Origin: Dipteris shenzhenensis
Lineage: Eukaryota > Polypodiophyta > Polypodiopsida > Gleicheniales
Assembly: GCA_047967505.1 (NCBI GenBank)
Contig: CM106540.1
Reading direction: 5' to 3' (one strand)
Length of the DNA stretch: 64,000 nt
The translations under genes and the position numbers were made by a program. Shown here piece after piece: positions 30,438 to 50,158 of this stretch (position 1 is the first letter of the stretch; every line of letters starts with the position of its first letter). A model generated the notes under the pieces. It was given only the letters and a program-made list of their open reading frames with translations, did no database searches and had not been told where the DNA came from.

Positions 30438-32429
30438 ATGAGGAGAGGCATGCACACTACTTAGTAAATACACTAGTACTACTACTAGTCTACGACTATT
30501 AAGCCTAGTAGCACCAGTGTGATTTTGAGCCTTGTATCAGCCTTTTGATAATTTTCTTTCATCTTTAGTGCAATAGAAATTATTCCTTCTATCAGAAGAA
30601 TCTTGCCAAATTTATTCAAAGTGATGATTTTGTAGTCTACAGCCACTATCCTCTGACTCTCAAAAATATATTAATGTGAGCACCCATTTATCTTGTTTGA
30701 TCAACCCTAGACTATGTTGCGATAGGACATTACTAGAACAAAAAAAAAAAGAATTGATATGGCGATGTTCGGTGTGAAATAACCAAATTAAGGATTTAAT
30801 AAGAAAGAAAACAATCAGAATCAATAGGCTATTCAATGGCTCAAATCTACACAGAAATTATAATGTGCCTCCCAACTCTTATGCATTCCAGCTCCTCATG
30901 TTTGACAAGAATGCAAACAATAATGAAATCACATTATCTTTAGTTTCAAAGTAAGCAAAGCACCAAAAATAAATGCAAATGTACTGGATGACGAATAAAT
31001 AGGTATAGATATAGATAGACCTATATATATGCATTCATAGATATAATGATGATTAAAGTTGGACGGTATAATAATATTATTTGTACTATCATTGGGATTA
31101 GGACTACTATTGGTAATATTGTATGTAGTAGTAGGAGAACTACCATTAAGAAACACTCAAATAAAATTACTAATGGTGGTGATAAAACTACCACTAGTAG
31201 TTTGGTAATTACCCCTAACATCTACAACAAATATTTGATGGGTAGCTAGTATTAGGTCAAAAGGCCCCAATTGTGCTATAATAATGGACCAAAAAAGGAA
31301 GTGCTATAGCATCACCTAAGGGTCACTTTTTATCCATGAAAGAAACAAGTCGGTGCAACCTAGGTCATATAGATCTAGGTCATGTGGAGTGGTTCGCGTC
31401 TCTTTCCTTGACAAAAAAGTTACACTACCTTTGATAGTAACTACAAAGATTGTTGCCATAGTGCCGAAGAGTAGCCCCTGGGTTGCACCATCATCCCTTT
31501 TTGCTTTTGAGCCATTAAGTTTGATCCACTGATTTTATGTAGAATTATTCTACTATATGTTCACATGTCCTTAATAGGATCTTGATATAATCCCTTCCAT
31601 TGTAAGTACTTTTACTTCAAGTTTCACATATCCTTAACAAACCACTAGGCTTCAACACAAATTCATTCTTATGTTTCAAGCCTTAAACTCAAACACTCTT
31701 GTAAAAGGGATAATGTATTAAAGCTACATTCAATCCATCAAATCTTTTGAATAACAGTTCTATTGAAAATTCATGTATCATCAATAGGATTTCATCCATT
31801 ATATGTTCATTTGTCTTTAATAGTATGTCTAAAAATTCATGTATATTCAATATTATTTCTCTCATGTGTTCCAATATCTTCAAAAGGATACCTTTATTTA
31901 ATAATGTCCAAACTTGAGCATTGATTTGTATTTATCAAACACAATTTCACTCCACCTATTCTTTAGAATGAAATTTTTTCGCCAAAAGTGGGCCAAATGT
32001 AAGGTCTTTCCACATATTCTTAAGAATGAAAATTTTGGCCTTACGTTGGCAAGTCTATGGAATGAGGGTAAGGCCAAAGTCTCTGGTACAGTGCATTAGG
32101 TCTTGATTAATTCTTCTTTAGGCTTGAATATTTAATGCATTAACTTCACAACTATTATTTATGCTTGAACTTGTAATGTATTAATTTCATGACTTAGGAT
32201 TTTTATGAAGTTATATCTAACATGTCCCAAATTTAATGGAAATTAATATCCTACATAACACAACAAAGTATCATCATATCCCTTCCCAAAATCACTGCTA
32301 TCTAGCAACTCTCCTGGCATTTTCACTACCTTGCATTTGAGTTAGCTATGATGAAGAATGTTGCCTGCCTTTGGAACCTCTTAGAGTTACCGTTAGCATG
32401 ATCTAATTTCATGTACCCCAAAACTTGAG

Positions 32430-32915
32430 ACTTGGAGATTCCCACATCACACCAGTGGTAGCTATCTTTTCCACTCTCAATGCTAGTAAGAGCTAGGCCC
32501 CATAGACCGGTAAAAGAAGTCTTTTTGGAGGTTCAATTTTTTCCCTCCGTCTTCTGCAGGCCCCCTGATGAAATAGGATATATTCATCACCCTACATTTA
32601 ATGCAATAATTGACACAACTTTTTTGGACCTGACTATGTAGTTTACATCCCAAAATTGGTGCTAAAATTGCAGATTGGGAGATTCCCATATCACACCAAC
32701 GGTAGCTGTCTTGTCCACTCTCAACACTAGTAAGAGCCGCGGTCCCCATAGACTGGTAAAAGAAGTCTTTTTGGAGGTTCAATTTTTTGCCTCCGTCTTC
32801 TCCGGCCCCATGACGGAATAGCATATATTCACCACCCTACATTTAATGCAAGAATTGACAACTTTTTTTGGACATGACTATGCAGCTTACATCCCAAAAT
32901 TAGTGCTAAAATTTC
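32430..32915. repeat. ~240-bp tandem duplication in M2
   Basis: 32,430-32,670 and 32,671-32,915 are two copies of one unit sharing GGAGATTCCCA, GGTAAAAGAAGTCTTTTTGG, AGGTTCAATTTTTT and CACCCTACATTTAATGCAA. Differences are scattered. Open frames on the minus strand follow the duplication and show no domain. Confidence 0.78.
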
Positions 32916-32999
32916 ATACCGGGCATCTCCATTTGCCGGGAGGTGTCCCCAGCGACCCCTTGGACTTGCTCTATTTGTCTAGTTGTGTCTCTCCACAAA

Positions 33000-40959
<7,960 letters not shown>

Positions 40960-40960
<1 letters not shown>

Positions 40961-41045
40961 GCCTAGTAGCCCAAAAATGGCAGCGCATCAATGCACTATC
41001 ATTTTTGGGTTGCCAGGTCTCTTTTTTGTTGTCTCACGAGCATAC
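40960..41045. repeat. Imperfect palindrome, GAGGCCTAGTAGCCC...GGGTTGCCAGG
   Basis: CCCAAAAATGGCAGCGCAT faces ATGCACTATCATTTTTGGG around a short centre. The GCAGCGC core resembles the centre of the satellite palindromes, so it is probably a diverged relative. Confidence 0.5.
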
Positions 41046-41574
41046 ATATGGAGGTTATTATACAATATAACTAAGAAGTAGTATTGAAGTAGTTCTACAA
41101 TTTGGATGCATTAAGAGCATTCATATAGCAAGGAAGAATATAATAATTGAATAGATTTTTTTTTCAATACATATTGCTAGTGAGACTACCAAAAAGAGGC
41201 TCTACCCCTCATGATGTCTCTGGATACAGAATATGAGATTGCTTGAGGCTTGGATTGCAGCTGGAAACATTGCATGGGCAAAGCCACTATATGCCTCAAG
41301 TGTTGGAAATTGATATATGGCTCAAGTGCTAGAATGTGCAAATCATGGCCAAAATCAAGACCCCTTAGAGATTCCATGAGGGCTATCCTTTTACTACTAC
41401 ACACGTCACCTTTAGTCGAGGGTAGAACCATTCGTCGTCATAGGCAGCAGGTTCATGGGACCCCATCCCATGATCCAAGGCATTATTCAAAGACAAAGTA
41501 TTTCTGACCATTCCCAAATTGAGTTTGCCAATTCCTAATCTGATTGATTTCATTTACTGGACTTGCAATGCTTG

Positions 41575-41687
41575 CAAAGCCCTTGCTTAAGCTTGAATGA
41601 GCCTCTTGATTTTGGGGGTATAATGGTCAAAAATGGCTTAACACACCCAAAATCAAGAGGCTCATTCAAGCTTAAGCAAGGGCTTTG
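41575..41687. repeat. Perfect 42-bp inverted repeat with 29-bp spacer
   Basis: The arm 41,575-41,616 starts CAAAGCCCTTGCTTAAGC and ends CTCTTGATTTTGGG. 41,646-41,687 is its exact reverse complement, 42 of 42 by eye. A second, imperfect inverted repeat follows at 41,693-41,777 (CTTGTTTTTGG facing CCAAAAACAAG, with ATGACAGCGCATTAAGG in the middle). Both echo the satellite's palindrome-with-GCGC design. Confidence 0.88.
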
Positions 41688-41779
41688 TAGGTCTTGTTTT
41701 TGGGTGGCAAAAGCACGAAAAATGACAGCGCATTAAGGTGTTGCCATTCTTATGCTTCCCCCCTCCAAAAACAAGACCC

Positions 41780-44000
41780 CCAAGCTATTCATTAGAGACA
41801 CCAAAATGAGGAGAAGGATGACGTGAGGAGTAGAGGAGCTGGCCAATGAGGGGAGGGACAGCCTTGGAATTGCCAGCAACAAGCATGATGCAAGGAGGTG
41901 AGAAGGCAAAGAAGCAAGGAGGTGAGGAGGTGAGGAAGCAAGGAGGCGCGGAGGCAAGAGGCAGTCTTGAAGGGCAACAAGAGGGTGGAAGTGGCTGAAA
42001 GAGTAAGCAAGAAAGGGAGGGATGGAGATTGCTTGTAGGAAATGCTTGGATTAATGCTACAAATGCCATTTTTTTGTGTGTATTTTGCAGCATGAAATGT
42101 TTATGGCATTTTTCTTTTAAAAAATACAAAATTGTTGTGATTAATTGCGCTACAAACAACTCAAGCCGTAAAGCACCATGGATTAGTACAACAATATACA
42201 TCACAAATGGATGCATACACTCATATACATCACCGATGGATGCATACACTTATACTCACATCAATTTCCAATATTGTATTAGATGGACCCTTAGCATATA
42301 TGTGTGCATAGAAGACCATTTCCTACATTGATCCCTGATTTCATAGTTAAATTATTCCCTTTCTCACATTCTAACATGTGAAGATTTAATGTACATGCAT
42401 TATGGGCACATTATATTGCAGTTTATGACTAACTTTTTTTATGAATGCATGATACTTGTATATGGTCAAGGAAGGTATATTATCATTTTTGAATGATAAC
42501 ATTACTCTATGCTCCATTTTATCCTATATTAGAAACTATGATCACTAGATATTACATAAATGTATTGCTCCATTATATCCTATACTAAAAACTATTTTGA
42601 CCCAAATACATAATGCCAATTGAGGTTAGTACTGATGACAAGTGATGAAAACAATCTAATGGTATGAATGAGATCTTGTAAATTTTGGATATATAATATG
42701 GGTACTATGTTGATTGGGCTATTTTTCTAAGGGAATATTTTCAACTTAATTACTAAATACATACTTACAATGGTGACCTGATTCCCATCTATATGTATAA
42801 TCAAGTTTTACTTTGTGTTTAAAAAAAAGCTTTTGCATAAGGTTAAAATTTGAATAGTATTTATATTTGTTTAAGACTACCCATTGAGCTGGCTCCTATC
42901 CTTATATTGAACATGATAATGTTCATAAAGATTTTATGAATACAAATAGATAGCATTGGCTCTCTTTTTAGTGGTTGGGAATGAACCCTAAAAGTACCCT
43001 AAAATGACTATGTATTCCCTTATTTGTAGCATGGAAGTGATCATGGTAGAGTGGCATAATCCCTATTTTGCATTTTTCATAGGTTCTTTTGCTACTCATG
43101 GTTGGCGGATACACCACGGCATAGATCCGAATAGATATTTGGTTTTTTGCTTCAACTTGCTTGACTAGACTTTCCTTAATGATTGTTTGATTGTGCATGA
43201 TGAGTAGTCACTGGCTTAACTGATGCATTAAGTGAAATGTTTTCCTTAAAGTTTTCATACTACAAGATACGAGTTTGCTTATACGGGTGGAAATAAAAGC
43301 TTGTTAATGCCTGGTGCATATTTTTCATTAGATGCAGTAGGATACTAGTTACCGAGTGTCTTTGCCAATTATTTCACTTGAATCATGCTCCTCTTATGCT
43401 TGAGTTTGTGGTCACGTATTGACTTTAACATAATAGTCTATAGGATACTGCATAGTGGTTAGATGCATTCATTTCTAGTTCCGATAGAACTATCATTCAG
43501 ACATTGGTCATAATAGAAATATGGAGGACTAAAATCCTTTTTTGCCTCCCTAAGTATGGTATTGTCCAGATTACATAGGTATTTTCACTAAGCAAAATTA
43601 ATCCTTATGATGAAAATGTGTTTTTTTTCTTTTGACATAGTTAGTTCTGTTTCCATGTTTTTGGATCGAATGTATGGATGATCTTCTGCAAGCATAAAAG
43701 ACATGATATGTATATGTAGCACATGATCATGTTTACATATTTTCAGTCATATATTCTACATTGTGATCTATCATTATCTTGCTGTGTGGATGTTCAATCT
43801 GAGTAGTGTTTGCTTTTTTTATCGCAAATTTTATGTATTGTTGTGTCTCTACCTCTCCACAACGACTCAAATTGATAGTATGGGGATGAAAGAGAAGTTA
43901 ATTGTGAGTTTCAGGCATGCCTTCATTGTTGGAATATGTTTAATTTGCTTATGATCACATCAATTGTTCCAATGATATTGAGAGGAATAAGATGCTGGAT
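41780..44000. other. Right part of M2: no gene recognised
   Basis: Short direct repeats occur: AGGAGGTGAGGAGG units at 41,880-41,950, and ATGGATGCATACACT with CATATACATCAC at 42,205-42,250. Otherwise the sequence is AT-rich and unique. No splice-bounded coding frame or conserved domain was found on either strand. Confidence 0.55.
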
Positions 44001-44096
44001 GAGGTTCTCGCTCGCTTGAAACCTATTTAATCTTGCTCGCTTATTTGGGGCTGCTTGCTTTTCTTCGCTCGCTTTTTGGTAATCCTCCTTGTACTA

Positions 44097-45790
44097 CAAA
44101 CAAAGGGTGAAAATGTATCATGATAATCAATTCTTGTAATTTATGAGTATCCATTTGCAACCAAATGAGCTTTGAACTTGTCAAAAGAACCATTGGATTT
44201 GGTTTTGTTGGTTTTATAAACCCACTTACATTTGATAGGAGTACGATCGAGATGTAGTTCAGTAAGAACCCATGTACCTTTATAGATTAAAGAATCATAT
44301 TCATCTTTGATGGCCTCTTGCCATTGAACCTTTTGTGCAAAAGAGATAGCTTCTGTATAAGTAGTAGGGTCTTCATGAGAAACCATTTCGTGATCAATGA
44401 TTTCCAAGTCATCAACACAATCATGACGAGAACCACATTCAAAATCAATAGGCAGATCAACATAAATATCAACACTATCATTAGGAGCCTGTGTGTGTGC
44501 AGGATGCAAATCAATATTGTCAACACATTGCTTTGTAGATGGATTAGTAGTGATGCCATCAGATAAAGGAGTATTAATAACATCAGAAGTAGAATCATTA
44601 TCAAAAAGAAAAGGAAGGGCAGTAAGCAAGGACTCAGTATCCTCTACATCCTTGGTAGACCATGTCCCTCCCATTAACTACTCATTGAATATGGCATCAT
44701 GAAACTAATTATCACCTTCTTAGAAGAGGGATCATAGAGTTTATAACCTTTAGAATTAGGAGGATACCCATGAATATGGCATTCAAGGTAGGAGGATCTA
44801 TATTTTTTTGTGTCTCTTTTGGTATATAAATATAAGCAATACAGCCAAAAGTTTAAAAATGTGATATAGAAGGAGTCTGCCCTGTCCAAGCTTCGATTGG
44901 TATCTTACTAGAAGGTGCAGTTGTAGGCAGATAATTTTGCACAAAGATGGCTGTCAGAATTGCTTCTACCCAAAAGCTTTGAGATAATCGAGAATGAAGG
45001 AGCATACATTGCATAGCATCAAGAGAAGTTCGATTCTTACGCTCTGTAGAAAGACTTAGATGGAGGAAAAGATCCACATATATTAGTGTGAATGAGATCC
45101 AATAAAGCATATGAATGAGTTAAAGTAGATACATGAAATGGTTTTCGACGATGCTTGCCAAGAGCACAATATTCACAGAGGCCCATGTGAGAACGAGTTG
45201 GGAGATTCATACCATCCACAAGATCATGATGATTGATAGCAAACAAGTAACTTGGCAAAATCTGAATGAACAAAATAATGATGCCATAGCTTGTAGTCAA
45301 GATCACCAAGCTATAACCACATTGGCAATATCATCATTTAAGGAAAGTTCAAAGAGGTTTCCATGCCGAGGAGCAACTACTATAGAATGTCCATCTTTTT
45401 CAATCCAACACTGTGTGTGGTCAAAGACAATAAAGAGACAAGATCAACAAGTCATGCAATAGAAAGAAGATTTCTTTGAAGATCTGGAGCATGGAGAATG
45501 CCTTGCAAGACTCTTGTTGAAGAAAGAGTGCCAAGATATAAATCACCAACACCCATGACTTGACAAGTAGTGTCATCAACAACATAAACCAATTTCTTGT
45601 GAGGAAGAGCATGATAATTATGTAACCATTGAGATATATTGATATGATAAACCAGTTTCTTGTGAGGAAGAGCATGATAATTATGTAACCATTGAGATGT
45701 ATTGATATGTGTATGTTGACTCTGTGCCAACATGGACTTAGGTAGAACATAATGTGTGTGTAGAGTAGTGGCAAAGCTCTGCTTGTACTT
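44097..45790 (-). pseudogene. Ty1/copia polyprotein, 5' part: protease, integrase and start of reverse transcriptase
   Basis: Minus strand, in order. Protease end and pre-integrase: VVDDTTCQVMGVGDLYLGTL, QGILHAPDLQRNLLS, with an in-frame 63-bp tandem duplication (WLHNYHALPHKKLVY twice, 45,586-45,712). Integrase zinc region: FAINHHDLVDGMNLPTRSHM, LCEYCALGKHRRKPF (H..H..C-x2-C). Catalytic-core traces: LLDLIHTNICG, with Asn where Asp is usual, and NRTSLDAMQCMLLHSRLSQS. Start of reverse transcriptase: QWQEAIKDEYDSLIYKGTWV and KCKWVYKTNKTKSNGSFDKF. Much of the integrase core is deleted near 45,040 and stops are frequent. The frame resumes at 29,211 beyond M2. Confidence 0.82.
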
Positions 45791-45835
45791 GCATAAGGCT
45801 AGAAATAATCCCTCTTAGAAATCCAACTTGCATGT

Positions 45836-46378
45836 TCTACATGCAAGTTCTACATGCAACTCCTACATGCGAGTTGTACATGCGAGTTCTACATGCAAGT
45901 TCTACATACGACTTCTACATACAACTCCTACATGCAACTCCTACATGCGAGTTGTACATGCGAGTTCTACATGCAAGTTCTACATATGACCTATACATGC
46001 GAGTTCTACATGCAAGTTCTACATACAACTTCTACATACAACTCCTACATGCAACTCCTACATGCGAGTTGTACATGCGAGTTCTACCTGCAAGTTCTAC
46101 ATACGCCTTCTACATGCAAGTTCTACATGCAAATTCTACAAACGACTTCTACATACAACTTCTACATGCAACTCCTACATGTGAGTTGTACATGCGCGTT
46201 CTACATGCAAGTTCTACATGCGACTTCTACATGCGAGTTCTATATGCAAGTTCTACATACAACTTCTACATACAACTCCTACATGCAACTCCTACATGCG
46301 AGTTGTACATGTGAGTTCTACATGCAAGTTCTACATAGAACTTCTACATGCAACTTCTATATGCAAGTTCTACATGTA
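45836..46378. repeat. 13-bp minisatellite, TACATGCAAGTTC-type, ~42 copies
   Basis: Units are variants of TACATGCRASTYS: TACATGCAAGTTC, TACATGCAACTCC, TACATGCGAGTTG, TACATGCGAGTTC and TACATACGACTTC. They recur in a partly fixed order of about eight units, giving a higher-order period near 100 bp. Because 13 is not a multiple of three and the units lack stops, more than one plus-strand frame stays open for ~160-180 residues as repeats of about 13 residues. It replaces the gag region of the copia element. Confidence 0.9.
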
Positions 46379-46379
46379 G

Positions 46380-47217
46380 AGAGAGAATGTGTTACACTTC
46401 TTACATGAAGAGAGAGAAGCTCTCCAACTTGTATAAATACCCCATAATGGAATGAAGCCCACACTCTTTGGGGCATTGTGTTGAGTTCTACTTTGGTATT
46501 CCAAGCAATTGTCTCAAGTGTCTATGCTTCCTTGCACTCCACATCCAAAAGCATGTCCTAACCTTGCAACTCCTCTTCCCCTCCTCCAACCTTGCAACCC
46601 ATCCTCTCCCTCTCCTCATCCCTCCTCCTCCTCCCTTCTCCTCCTCCCTCCTCCTCCACCTCCTCTCTCCTCCTCCCTTCTCCTCCTCCTCCTCCCTCCT
46701 CCTCCTCCTCCTCCTCCCTCCTCTCTCCTCTCTCCTCTTTCCCCCATGCTCTTACACCTTCTTCCTCTCCCACTCCTATACTTCCCCTAAACCCTTAGTT
46801 CTTAAACTCCATGATGAACGAGGGAGACGAGTTCTCCACCATGTACTCTACCTTGAACCTTAGATCTTCCTTCTAACCCTGGACTCCTTCTAAACCTTGG
46901 AACCTCCTTCTAACCCTGGACTCCTTCTAAACCTTGGAACCTCCTTCTAACCCTGGAACCTCCCCTAAACTCTGGAACCTCTATCTAAACCTTGGAACCT
47001 CCTTCTAAACCATGGACCTCCTTCTAACCTTGAAACCTCCTTCTAACCCTTAAACTCCTCCGAAACCCTGCAATGCCTAATGAAGGCGAAAGCCTTCATT
47101 ACCTCAATCATGATGATACACGTTCCTTTTACACATGCATGCACTTTGTTTGCTTACCACACTTAAGCCTACGTCTCTCACCGGAACACGACTCGAGGTC
47201 CTAAGCTACACATTTTG
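46380..47217 (+). repeat. LTR-like region: TATA box, CT-rich tract and CCTTGGAACCTCC minisatellite
   Basis: A strong TATA motif (TTGTATAAATACCCC, about 46,430-46,444) is followed by a CTCCTCC tract (46,575-46,750). Next come tandem CTTGGAACCTCCTTCTAACC units (46,870-47,070) and then the block shared with 5,912-6,112. The stretch 46,785-46,990 is repeated in direct orientation at 54,545-54,712. This looks like the promoter-bearing LTR of a retroelement whose boundaries I could not fix. It is interrupted at 47,217 by the younger LTR element. Confidence 0.5.
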
Positions 47218-47468
47218 TGTTGGGTGTAAGTGCTCCACTAGGAGTGCTCTTTGTGTGTGGTCCTTTGTGTGTGAGTGTGTAGGTGTGCCATGTGGCACCT
47301 AGGGATTTATCCCATATAGATTAGTGTGTGCTACATTGTACTTGGCACTATATATTGTAGTGTCACATCATGAATAAATCAATCTTGATCTTTGTGCCTT
47401 CTATCATGTGTACTTTCCTTTCCTTTCTCTTTCATCCTTAGATTTTAGGATGATACCAATTCCCAACA
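47218..47468 (+). repeat. 5' LTR of the TRIM-like element
   Basis: 251 bp, TG...CA bounded, with 7-bp inverted ends TGTTGGG/CCCAACA. A TATATATTG-like element lies near 47,345. It differs from the 3' LTR at one base. Confidence 0.92.
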
Positions 47469-47470
47469 AT

Positions 47471-47483
47471 TGGTATCAGAGCC
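47471..47483 (+). other. Primer-binding site (initiator tRNA-Met)
   Basis: TGGTATCAGAGCC is the standard plant copia/TRIM primer-binding site. It begins two bases after the 5' LTR. Confidence 0.9.
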
Positions 47484-49118
47484 ATAGACTCCTCATCCAT
47501 AGCTCCCTCTTCCTAGCTCATAGTTAGTCTACTCTAGTTTTTCTCCCTCTTCTAGCTTATCTCCTAGCTCCCTTTCATCTTATTCTCTTCTTCCTCCTTC
47601 ACCTCAGTCATAGCTCACCTAGCCTAACGTAGATTCTTCTTCCCTCTCAGCTCGAGATTATCCTCTCCAATCTCCTCTATTTCTGGTTGCAGGCCGCCAT
47701 GGTTCTGGTTACACCTACCTCTGGCTAAGCGCGGAAATGCTTCTCTTCATAGGCCCGCACCCCTTCTGGTTCGTGTCAAGATGTTTCACGCCCTGCATCA
47801 ATCTTTCTCAGGCTGCTGGCTGTGAACACCTTTCCAAGATTGTGCGCATCTCATGAGCTGCTCCTGACCGGAAAACTTTGGGCTGTGCACATGCCCTCTC
47901 TCCATCTCGATGTGCCCACGTCTTCTTTCATGATACGATGCTGGTCGCTTCCATTTTACTATCGCAGAAGAAGGCCATCCTTCTCTGTTGTGCTACTACT
48001 GGCCATCATTATCTGAAGCATATCCCTGTTGCTACTACGTGACATTTCTACTGGAGGGGTTTGTTCCTGATCAACATGTTGCTTTTCATGGCTTCTCTAA
48101 GGCTGCTCAAGCTGTCGACAGCCATCTCTTCTTTATTCATTATCTTCGATATAAGGTGATGCTGCAGCAGTGCGCCACACTTCCTTCTCAAGCTGCACTG
48201 CACACATTCATTTTGTGATTGGTCTCTACTCAAGATTTTGCTGTCCTCTGTTATATTCAGCAAGAAAGTATTGTTCTGCTTCTTTTTGGATATCTTGCTG
48301 AAGAACAAATTATTTTTCTGCTCTTGATTATGTGGTTCCAAAGGGAGTTTTTTTCTTAGATATTCTGATATCTCAGCTCTTTGTTGCGCTCTCTTGCCAT
48401 AGAAAAAGATGTATTTTTTATGAGCTGCAGATTTTTATTTCAGTTCTCTTCTCAAAGATATTAAAGAACTGAACTTATTTCTCATGTAAGGGATTAGACA
48501 CTACCACGAAAAGTGGTAAGACCTTCCCATTTTCTTCATGGTTCTGCTGGGTTCTATGCACTTGCCTTGTGCATAAAAAGATTTATTCTCCATGATGATA
48601 TTTTATGATTATGGGTACTCTGCCCTGGTACAGCCTAAAATGAATCTCTCCTTTTGTACACACCTTTGGCCACCACATGATGTAGGCCATGTGGAAGATC
48701 TCTCTTTTATGTGTGTTTTGATATGTGTAATGACTTGTGGGCCTTATTATTTTGTCCCTACCCATGAGGCACCCCTGACATGGCATGAGAAACTGGACCA
48801 TGAGTACCAGATTTATCCTTGACCAGTAGGAGAGATGTCCCTTGAGGAGGGTTGTGTGGCAAGGTCCATCTCTCTCTCTCTCTCTCTCTATGTGATTGTG
48901 TTTACCAGTTCCTTCTCTTGTCTCTACCCTTGGAAACCCATAACTGGCATGTGACACTAGTGCTATGAGATTTATCCTTGACCAGAGACACTGGCATGAG
49001 AAACCATAAGCCTAGATTTATCCTTGACATAGTATGAGGATATTCCTTGAGGAGGGGTTCTTTGGATTTTGGTTCTTTTGTGGTTTTTGTCCTCCTAGTG
49101 TATCACTTAAGGAGGGTT

Positions 49119-49369
49119 TGTTGGGTGTAAGTGCTCCACTAGGAGTGCTCTTTGTGTGTGGTCCTTTGTGTGTGAGTGTGTAGGTGTGCCATGTGGCACC
49201 TAGGGATTTATCCCATATAGATTAGTGTGTGGTACATTGTACTTGGCACTATATATTGTAGTGTCACATCATGAATAAATCAATCTTGATCTTTGTGCCT
49301 TCTATCATGTGTACTTTCCTTTCCTTTCTCTTTCATCCTTAGATTTTAGGATGATACCAATTCCCAACA
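49119..49369 (+). repeat. 3' LTR of the TRIM-like element
   Basis: 251 bp, preceded by the polypurine tract AAGGAGGGTT (49,109-49,118) and followed by the TSD TTTTG. Confidence 0.92.
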
Positions 49370-49374
49370 TTTTG

Positions 49375-49460
49375 TAGGTGACAAAAATCCTCGGAACCTT
49401 GCATACTGAGAAAACGCTGCTCTTCCTACGAAAGCTGTAGGAAAGAGCCAACACAACCCC
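49375..49460 (+). repeat. Continuation of the LTR-like block after the TRIM insertion
   Basis: GTAGGTGACAAAAATCCTC, GCATACTGAGAAAACGC and AGGAAAGAGCCAACA match 5,912-6,010 on the minus strand. Together with 47,125-47,217 this rebuilds one uninterrupted block. Homology stops at ...GAGCCAACA. Confidence 0.75.
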
Positions 49461-49770
49461 CATTGGTGGGTGCAACCCCAACCCTTATCACACCCCAACT
49501 TATTGCACCCATCAACCTGTTGCACATGCAATAGGTTGGGGGTTGGTATCCCCAACCTGTTGCACCCACCACCTATTTCACAAATCACAAAATTTTGGTT
49601 TAGGGTTGATGGGTGCACCCACCACGTATTTTACAAAACACAAAATTTTGGTGATTTGTGATTTGTGCAATAGGTTGGTTTTACACTCACCAACTTTTGC
49701 ACATGCAATAGGTTGGGGGTACCACCCCCAACCTATTTCATGTGCAACAGGTTGGTGGGTGCAACCATAT
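49460..49770. repeat. Inverted minisatellite of GCAATAGGTTGGGGGT units
   Basis: Units GCAATAGGTTGG, CAACAGGTTGGTGGG and their complements CCAACCTGTTGCACC/CCAACCTATTTCA alternate, giving several overlapping hairpins. One example is TTGCACATGCAATAGGTTGGGGGT against ACCCCCAACCTATTTCATGTGCAA at about 49,695-49,750. An internal duplication of CACAAAATTTTGGT lies at 49,585-49,600 and 49,638-49,653. Confidence 0.75.
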
Positions 49771-49827
49771 ATATATATATGTATATATGTATGTATATAT
49801 ATATATACATGTGTGTGTGTGTGTGTG

Positions 49828-49859
<32 letters not shown>

Positions 49860-49879
49860 TGTATATATATGTATGTATG

Positions 49880-49948
<69 letters not shown>

Positions 49949-50158
49949 GTATGTATGTATGTATATATATATGTATGTATATATATATGTATATATATGT
50001 ATATGTATGTATGTATATATGTATATATATGTATATATATATATGTATATGTATATATATGTATATATATGTATGTATATATATGTGTGTGTGTGTGTGT
50101 GGGTGTGTGTATGTATATGTATATATATATGGATATATATATATATATAATATATTAA
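49768..50158. repeat. TATG/TATA/TG microsatellite
   Basis: A compound tract of (TATG)n, (TA)n and (TG)n, about 390 bp, of the same type as the linker tracts in the M2 satellite. The long Tyr/Ile/Cys/Val-rich and His/Thr-rich frames here are artefacts. Confidence 0.95.

Larger units (their letters stand above)
47218..49369 (+). mobile_element. Young non-autonomous LTR retrotransposon (TRIM/SMART-like), 2,152 bp
   Basis: Two 251-bp LTRs (47,218-47,468 and 49,119-49,369) begin TGTTGGG and end CCCAACA. They differ at one position by eye (GTGTGTGCTAC versus GTGTGTGGTAC). The 5-bp TSD TTTTG flanks both sides (47,213-47,217 and 49,370-49,374). A primer-binding site TGGTATCAGAGCC (47,471-47,483), matching the 3' end of initiator tRNA-Met, lies two bases inside the 5' LTR. 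A purine-rich AAGGAGGGTT precedes the 3' LTR. The 1.65-kb interior has no gag or pol, only repeated ATTTATCCTTGAC segments (48,815-49,035). It must be mobilised by a partner, probably a copia element. Confidence 0.92.

Noticed and set aside
32483-32824. Open frame of 113 residues with an internally repeated KKLNLQKDFFY segment.
   Set aside because: The repeat simply follows the ~240-bp tandem DNA duplication; flanking sequence and the other strand show no gene structure.
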